From Ceratothoa steindachneri (lineage: Eukaryota > Arthropoda > Malacostraca > Isopoda > Cymothoidae): 64,000 nucleotides of DNA. Shown here one piece after another: positions 56,840 to 64,000 of the stretch. The first letter of the stretch is position 1. The number at the start of each line of letters is the position of its first letter. The notes below the pieces were generated by a model. The model was given only the letters and a program-made list of their open reading frames with translations. It was not told where the DNA came from and ran no database searches. Made by a program: the position numbers and the translations under genes. Location of the stretch: positions 66,161,243 to 66,225,242 of the forward strand of contig OZ018329.1 in assembly GCA_963969495.1 (NCBI GenBank), in the 5' to 3' direction.

Positions 56840-59235
56840 TTTATCTTTCGCAAGCCGCAACTTTAAACCTTAATACTGAATTCACACAAGAAACATAAAT
56901 GAAGCGGCTGCATGTCAAAAATAATGCGCAATAGCTCCAATTGCATTCGAGAGTTTGCCTCAATGAATCGTAGAAGACCCAGCCAAAGGTAAACAGATGC
57001 GAACGTAATTTTATTTTTGTCAAAGTTTGAAAACTCAACGTAAGGTATACAAATATAATGGGCTGAAAGATTGAATAGCAATTATAATGAATATATAAGA
57101 AATAAATATTAAAGGAGATAACAGAGATATAGAAACCTACCCACTCAGTTTATCAAGTAGGAAGTTACATCGCATGACGTCATGCTATACAAATGAGTAT
57201 CAAATACTAAACACTCCATTCAGCCCGTGTTATCATTACGGATATAGAAAAGAGAGAGCTAATTGGATCAGATTGAATGGTATTCAAGGCAGAAAGCAAA
57301 ATGAAGGGTAGAGCTAAAAGAAATATCAGAATTGAATGAAATAAAGTGATATTAAAAAAGATAAAATAATTAAACGACTTCTAGATCCCACATATTTGAT
57401 TTAAATATCGTAAGCGGAAGAAAACTTTTCAAATGTTACCACCGCAAGTCTTTTATTCTCTTTGGAATTTCCCAACTCAAACGCAAGAGCTGCGAACCCT
57501 CCTGTGAGATTAAATATCTTCCACCTCTAAATTGATATCGTAGGAAGCTTTCTTCCACATTTATCCCGCCGCTCTTCAGCTAGAGGCGGACAAAATTGGG
57601 AACCACTCAAAGACGGAAAGCTTTTACATGAATTAAATGGCCAACACTTTCCTATTTACGTTTATACCAGGCCTCGCCAGAGCTTGTAGTTAACCTCGTA
57701 AAAGACTTGGTAAAGCTCTAAATTCTCCAAAGATTACCCTCAAGGGATTTAATACATTGTATTATCAATGAAGTTAGCGAATTCTTCAAAACTACTCCTC
57801 GAAGGGCTTCCATAATTCTCTTTTCCGTTCATTAACCGGTCAGTTCCTTTCTCTACTCATTCTAATTGTGACTAGTTTCGGCCACTCCCTTGTTTTTTAT
57901 AGTTTTGCGTGGGGTTACATGTTTTTAGCTACATTGTTTTCATACTTACGTCATCTTCCTTAGAAGGGAAAAGGTCAAAGGTCAAACGAATTTGTTGTTT
58001 GGTTCTCGGATGCCCGCTTGGCTGGATATTAGTTCTATTTATTCCCAAGATGGGAATGCTACGGTTGATCACAAAATGGCAGAGGGCACATACCTGTACG
58101 AAACATATAGAGTGAGGACGATTGCTTCTCGAAAGCCTGAATTTAATTTTTAACAGAGATTCCAAGGCAAGGAAAATTGCTTGCTGACATTTTTTTATTT
58201 ATTTAGTGGCGACGTTTCGACCATAATACGGATATACCCAACGACTAGAAATGGAAGGATATTCATAATGTTCTATCTATATTGACAACATTTCAGTCTC
58301 TATGCTACTCTTCGGGTGTGACAAAATGAATCTATTGTTAATAAATAACCAAGGATATAAATTCTATTGGTATTAATTGACCTTAATGAAATTTTAACTC
58401 GACCTAAACAGATTGTATTATTTATTAAATCTTTAAAGATTGCATTTCTAAAACAAAAAAATAGCTCAATTGATTGAACGGTACATGATGCAGAATTTTA
58501 CATTATTGAGGGAAAAGGAAACGAGTAGGGATGCAGCAGAGTAACTTACCGAGTTGAATACAGGAAGAAACTAAAATGGATAAAATACGGGAAAAAAACA
58601 GGATGCAGGAAGAAAACATGATTGTGGAGAGGGGTGAGTTAGATATATATTGATTCTAAAATTGTAGGGAAATCACATTATTGCAATGGCTTAGGATTTT
58701 TAAATTATCCTCAGTGACATCCACTTTACATTTTATAACATGCTCCTAGATAGCTTATGGTGCTTTTTGGTTCAGAGGTTTACCTATTCTATTGCTGATG
58801 CCTAAATCAGAACACAGTCTTGATTCCAAAGACATGGCTCGATCAAAGATGGACAAAGAATGGCAGGAGAAGTTTTGTTCATTCTTTGAGGAAGGAATCT
58901 TTGCTGGAAGTACTTATGAATAATTTGGGCTTGTATGGTTGGCTTCAGTTTTCTTGTGTAAATGATCGTGAAGATTAACGGGAAATGAATTATTTTCGAA
59001 GAAGTTGCGAAGAAAGTCAGACTTTGCGAATAGATAAGTAGGTTGAGCATAAATGATGAACGCAAGAGATTAAGGTTTTCATGCCATTAAGTTTAAAATG
59101 TTTATCACAAAACTGAAAATATTGGTCCAATGCCGATGAAAGTAAGTTTTCGTTATACCGAGGTATTAATTTTATTGACTGACTTATCAATCAAAATGTC
59201 CTGAAATGGAAGGATATTATCCTTTTTAAATTCAA

Positions 59236-59237
<2 letters not shown>
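56840..59237. other. Unassigned intergenic DNA
   Basis: Only short unsupported frames. Confidence 0.4.

Positions 59238-59275
<38 letters not shown>
59238..59275. repeat. (TA)n microsatellite
   Basis: About 19 TA units. Confidence 0.95.
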
Positions 59276-59278
<3 letters not shown>

Positions 59279-59564
59279 GGTGATGACTTTTTTACAACTT
59301 CATATCCCTGTGTCATAATTTTATGAGCTTTAATTAAAGATTATATAAAATCTTATTTTCAAGGTGATTTGATAAAAAAAACCTCACGCACAAAATGATT
59401 TTAAAAATTTTATTTGTCAGCTTTTTTGTCCAGTTTTTGAATTCACTGGCAGCATATACAAGATTGAACACAAGCTTATGAGTCACATATATAAAATTAT
59501 ATAGTTTCATCAAACACACAAGGAAGTAAATAAGTTACAATAATGTTATTGGACAGGATGAATC

Positions 59565-61283
59565 TCAGTGATAAGTTGTCCTTTTTGCGGCAGGACCCGT
59601 GCTCACAGCACTGGTTGCTTCGGGTAATATTGATTGGAGATTCATCTGTTTTCCAGTGGGGTTCAAGCATTTGAAACCTGTTGGCTATTCATTCATAGCT
59701 GCAGATAGTTCATTAAACTCTTCAGCGTGGAACAAGTGGGTGCTGAACCAATGGTCAGCCCATGAGTAAGAAATGAATGAACAGATTTTACGCAACCTGC
59801 GTCGGGTGTCAGGCATCAAAATGAACGCAAGAAGGGCTAGAATGTCACGAGAGTTCCAACGTGCATTGCTGATGTTTGGGATCTTTTGAAACTTTACAAA
59901 GGGGACCTTATTCATCTCAATGAAGTGACGGAAGACACTCGTGAGGTGATAGAGAAACTTCATGTCGTCTCTCCTGCCGCCTGTTTCCTTAATCTCAGTT
60001 TTACCGTTGCTGAAGGCTGCTTTGAATTTATTATAATTACTCATCAAATCCTGCACAAACAAGTACTCTATGTTTGGTGATTTTGTCGACCCATGGAGCT
60101 CATTGTCCATGACAAAGCGAAGAATCCGATCCTGGACATGGTGCTGGCAACTGATGAACTTGGGTTTGGGGTGACCTTTATCTTCGAACATTTGCTGCAG
60201 TCGAACAACAACGCCTGTCTTTTTGCCGGTATTCACGCTTGTTGTGTCGGCGACAAGCATAACAATTGATACCCACAGGTTGAACTCCTCTAACACACTC
60301 TGGAGTCTTTTTTCAATTGTTACAGCTTTCCCATCCTTCAATTTTCGCGCAGCCAACTTTATTTCTTTCGCTTCATTCTTGAAGACCACGACCTGATATT
60401 CAAAGTCCTCAATGCGTTTGCCGTCAAAGTGTATGCTTCACTTTTCCAGATGAAGCGTGCTCACCAAGTGCTTATTCACCTGAGCAGCTCTCGTGTAGTT
60501 AGCCTTGTGGATTGCTGACTGACATGTGGTTGGGATTTATTTCAATGCCCTCACCAGAAAGCTGGCGACATACCTTTGCTGCTCTGTAGGACGACAGCTT
60601 TGAGCTTGTAGCAAGGAGTCTTGCTAAGCCTGTTGTGTCATGCTTCCTTTTCCTCGTTGATGCTGCATTTTCATCCTCCCAAGAACTGTCTTCGCTGTTA
60701 TTGGATGAGTCCGTGCTAGTTTCGCAAAAATCCGGTGGTTCTGAGCTGGAAAGTGGGGACACAGTCGCTTCCATTCCCTTCTTCCGCTTGGATAGATGGA
60801 TCGTCTTGGCACTAGCAGGTTTACCAGTGGGATAACCAGCCTGGCCTTCGGTCAAAATTTTCTGTTTATAGAGGTTCTCATCTTCTTTGCACAACCAATT
60901 GCCTTTCACCTTGGTCCTGTAAAACAGTTCATTCAAAGAATTAAAGTTTTGTTTATTTCTGCAGTACTCATAGCCTTTAGAAGGTTTTCTAGTTTTGCAC
61001 AAATGGCTTGATCAGATACGTGCGGGAAATTCAATGTTTTGCTCCATAGGGCTTTTAGCTCCTCAACAATTAGGCCGATCCTCTCCCTCCGTTCTTTGGC
61101 GGTGGATTCAAAAAATTTGAAGGGTCCAACAACGCAGATTTTCAGGGGCATGTGACTCCGTTCTCTTAAGGGTGCTTCATAAACTGCCACGTTGCCTCCT
61201 CTTGATGGGGCTTGAAACTGGACTAAGTTATTTGTCGAGGTTCACTTGTTCTGCGTGTTAAAAAAGCTCTTCTTGAACGACAT
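59565..61283 (-). pseudogene. hAT-like transposase gene, lightly disrupted
   Basis: From ATG at 61281-61283 (MSFKKSFFNTQNK) the reading continues with one TGA, then 61190-60933 (KICVVGPFKFFESTAKERRE) and, after a +1 shift near 60970, 61002-60499 (LNELFYRTKVKGNWLCKEDE, an acidic Ser-rich linker). It then runs 60389-59685: LVADTTSVNTGKKTGVVVRL, ISCQHHVQDRILRF, DDMKFLYHLTSVFRHF, NISNARWNSRDILALLAFIL, SFISYSWADHWFS. After an in-frame TAG it continues to TGA at 59565-59567. The Asp-rich start, C-x-x-H block and ARWNS block suggest a hAT-superfamily transposase or a domesticated relative. I rate that assignment as moderate. Total length is about 570 codons. Terminal repeats were not identified. Confidence 0.55.
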
Positions 61284-61289
61284 GTTTTG

Positions 61290-61942
61290 TACTCAGCAAC
61301 TCAAAGAGAAAATAAACCTAAATATTAAATAGGTAACAAATTAAAGAAACTGTTATTGAGCTTTTATATATTTTATTAAAAAACAAGCAAATTACAATTA
61401 TAAAAAATAAGAAAGAAGGCAGACACTAGTAAAATATTATATGCTATTATATTATATAATTAGTGAGAGAGTTAAATCTAGTTTACCAAATAATACCAGG
61501 ATCTCTTTACAATAAACGCTGGAGAATACACAACAATTATAATAAGGCAATAATAATATCAACGCTGTTAAAACTAAACTAGTAACTACCCTCTTTAAAC
61601 ATCTCGCTTATATACCGCACGCGAAATGGCTGAGAAAATTCTGGAACTCTACAGAAATTGCCTAAGCGATGACGTGATGATTTTCTGAAAAATTCTATAC
61701 AATTCTATGGTACATAAATTATTGCACAAGTCTGTTTGATGTCTTATATATTTAAGAAAAATATTTTCTAAGACATATAAAATCCTAAAATGGCCTATAT
61801 TCCATTTAAAAGTTGTTTGTGCGTGACCTTTTTCAATATTTCAATGTTATAAAAGTAATTTTTGTCATTAATAGGCAAAAGTTCATTCATTCGTGCTACA
61901 GGAAATAATTTTTTGATAAAAAAGGTCAAAATGTCATCACCG

Positions 61943-61944
<2 letters not shown>
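61290..61944. other. Unassigned AT-rich DNA upstream of the hAT-like gene
   Basis: Possible 5' flank of the gene. No promoter motif could be defined. Confidence 0.3.

Positions 61945-61982
<38 letters not shown>
61945..61982. repeat. (TA)n microsatellite
   Basis: About 19 TA units. Confidence 0.95.
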
Positions 61983-61984
<2 letters not shown>

Positions 61985-62604
61985 TAAAAAAAACTACATA
62001 CACCTTACAGCATAATATATTTTATCATTAAAAAAAATGTTTAGATTATTTTAGCAATCGTCAACTTCTGTATTCGTAGGCTTTGTTTTATCAAAGACAC
62101 GTAATGGCTTAGCCTAATAACCGAATGTAGTCCAGTCTACCACTAACTAAATATAAGATTTTGATTAATTTATTCACAAATTTACTTTTAATTGGCAATT
62201 GCTATAGCGATAAAGCATATATAGTTTTTGGGGGGTAAAGGATGAATTTTGGTTGGGAGCGCCGAACTTTCTTGTGGTACGCTTTGGTGCAGAGGGGATT
62301 AGTTTGACTGATTTTTCAGATTCGATAGGTTGGGTTTACCCAAGCTGTCTTCGTGATCAGGTTAAGAAAAGAAATTCGAAAGGACGTGGCAAAAGAACTT
62401 AACTATATTCTTAAATTGGCCTACTAAAAGGGGCAAGCGGAAACGTCTCGAGTTCCTTGCGGTCGGTGCGTAGGCTTCTGTTTTTTGCGAAGTTTCTAGT
62501 CTAGACGCTTCAGGATTTAGATTTAGGTGAGTTAACGGGGTTTCGTGACCCTTTGACTTAATGATCGAATAAATTAACTACCGAATAGTGATTGTCTGTC
62601 TCTC

Positions 62605-62606
<2 letters not shown>
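61983..62606. other. Unassigned intergenic DNA
   Basis: Nothing recognised. Confidence 0.35.

Positions 62607-62693
<87 letters not shown>
62607..62693. repeat. (TA)n microsatellite, longest array
   Basis: About 43 TA units with a single T insertion near 62680. Confidence 0.97.
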
Positions 62694-62694
<1 letters not shown>

Positions 62695-63479
62695 TTATTT
62701 CCTTAATTTACACAAATAGCCATTTTTAAGATTTGGTAGATTCACCGAGCGTCCATTTGTGCAGTCTCTTGCTCGGCCTATTAAATCCTGCAATTTGGGG
62801 GCCACAGGCCTACCTAATTTACAAAATGAACTCCACACAGACTCTCCTGCCAGTTATGGAGTAACTAAGAAAGAATGCATTATAAATACATAGATAGATA
62901 GATAGATATTAAGTACGTACCTCAGTCAGACTTAATGTTTAACAACGTTTGAACACTCATACAGGGCATTATTATTCGTAAGCACATACATCTGTACTCA
63001 ACAAAGTGGGCCTATTCATTATGTCATATAATTCGCAATATTTATATATATTTTATCATACAAGTGACTCATTCTTTTTTCTACTAATATACAAAGCTAT
63101 AATTATGAAACAATACATATATACATAGTTTCGACACGAAAGAAAGCTATATAGTGATGAGGAGTTTTTATATTTAGGCATCTTTCTCTTTAATTATAAT
63201 ACACTGCTTCAATATAATGACTACAATAGGATTAAAAATATAGGAATGACGGGTTTCTGGCAAACGTGTCTCGTTTCCCGGAGCGAATGAAGTCGTTTGG
63301 CTTGACGGTATTTTCTCTGGTGCCGTTACAAGGTTTTATATAGCCCCTATGATACTTATACGTGAGGGTTTAACTTGGAGCTGATTCTCTCTTGCGATGC
63401 ACTTTTCTTATTAGTTACATGGACGAAAACTATACATTGATATTTTCACAAAGATATCATATATAACATTATTATTTTA
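62694..63479. other. Unassigned intergenic DNA with a short (GATA)n
   Basis: A GATA microsatellite of about five units lies near 62891-62910. No other feature was seen. Confidence 0.4.
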
Positions 63480-64000
63480 CATCAATATTTTATTTTTTGG
63501 TGCCTGTGAGTGGATGCCCTCGAAGGACCAGCGTGATAGGACGCCCCTTCGGGATATTCCTTTCAGCTCCTTCACTCTAAACCACGTGTTCCTTGGCGTG
63601 GGAACTTTAGAATCTCCGAGAAGGAAGCAGTCCCGCGCTGAGTCACCCGATCCAGCTGTATTTGCTTTCGAACGCTCCTCGTTTCCCCCTCCCCCGCGAT
63701 AACATCGAGCTCTCACCCTCATGCTTCCCAGGCATGTCGGCATGTCTATTCCTCCACGAACACAGATGTACTAACCCTACCCCTATATCATGAGGCAAAC
63801 TTCGCTGTGCGAAAGCAAATACAGCTGGATCGGGTGACTCAGCGCGGGACTGCTTCCTTCTCGGAGATTCTAAAGTTCCCACGCCAAGGAGCACGTGGAT
63901 TAGAGCGAAGGGGCTGAAAGGGATATTCCGAAGGGGCGTTCTATCACGCTGGTCCTTCGAGGGCATCCACTCACAGGCACCAATAAATAAAATATTGATG
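63480..64000. mobile_element. Foldback element: about 190-bp inverted arms around a 140-bp centre
   Basis: The left arm (63480-63670) and right arm (63811-64000) are inverted copies with about eight mismatches over 190 bp. Both run from CATCAATATTTTATTT to GTATTTGCTTTCG. The arms are GC-richer than the surroundings. The centre (63671-63810) is unrelated and shows no motif. The arm may extend past the window, so the true outer end on the right is unknown. Open frames in both arms (63477-63743 and 63643-63966) are duplicates created by the palindrome and are not evidence of genes. Confidence 0.92.

Noticed and set aside
63477..63966. Two homologous ORFs at the window end as duplicated genes
   Set aside because: They are mirror images produced by the inverted arms; no codon bias or motif supports coding.

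Overview
This window looks like repeat-rich intergenic (or very large intronic) DNA from an invertebrate animal. I see no convincing host protein gene. The sequence is AT-rich. It carries about ten long (TA)n arrays and decayed copies of many transposon classes: non-LTR retrotransposons (LINEs) of at least five lineages, Penelope-like elements (PLEs) with GIY-YIG endonuclease, Tc1/mariner-type transposons, two MULE-type DNA transposons, a hAT-like transposase gene, and tRNA-derived SINE heads. This mix points to a metazoan, probably an arthropod and perhaps a crustacean. That is inference from the element types (for example the DEKN-type mariner transposases); nothing in the window settles the taxonomy.

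Layout, left to right. 0-3.5 kb: G-rich stretch, then LINE-A copy 1 (+). 5.36-5.58 kb: MITE-sized mariner derivative. 6.59-9.59 kb: MULE-1, with terminal arrays of a short repeated motif in inverted orientation and a FLYWCH/MULE transposase pseudogene. 10.7-11.4 kb: PLE fragment (-). 11.4-12.25 kb: cluster of tRNA-like SINE modules, including a large palindrome. 13.9-14.7 kb: two mariner fragments. 15.7 kb: almost perfect hairpin. 17.2-21.55 kb: LINE-B (-) with gag-like ORF1 (zinc knuckles) and EN/RT ORF2. 21.55-22.7 kb: PLE RT plus GIY-YIG (+). 23.7-26.06 kb: LINE-A copy 2 (-). 26.6-27.2 kb: LINE C-terminal tail (+). 27.7-29.3 kb: LINE-E (-), split by a repeat element with a 128-bp tandem core. 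30.1-31.9 kb: LINE-C (+).

Continuing: 36.74-37.67 kb: mariner element with intact ends and TA duplication but an internally deleted transposase. 37.76-38.5 kb: array of about fifty 14-bp units rich in CACGTG. 39.7-43.2 kb: LINE-A copy 3 (+), interrupted by a 0.9-kb insertion. 43.8-45.6 kb: two converging mariner-type transposase pseudogenes. 46.9-49.3 kb: L2-like LINE (+) with an (ATT)n 3' end. 52.39-54.22 kb: MULE-2, with a candidate 9-bp target duplication. 56.34-56.84 kb: second copy of the 128-bp-repeat element, opposite strand. 59.57-61.28 kb: hAT-like transposase gene (-) with few disruptions. 63.48-64.0 kb: foldback element with about 190-bp arms, reaching the window edge.

Nearly all coding sequence is pseudogenic (stops, frameshifts, truncations), so nothing here works as an operon or pathway. 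The main interest is structural: two MULEs with arrayed terminal motifs, a repeat family with a 128-bp core present twice and once nested in a LINE, palindromic tRNA-like and foldback elements, and internally deleted mariners. All family calls come from reading translated motifs by eye; no database search was possible.
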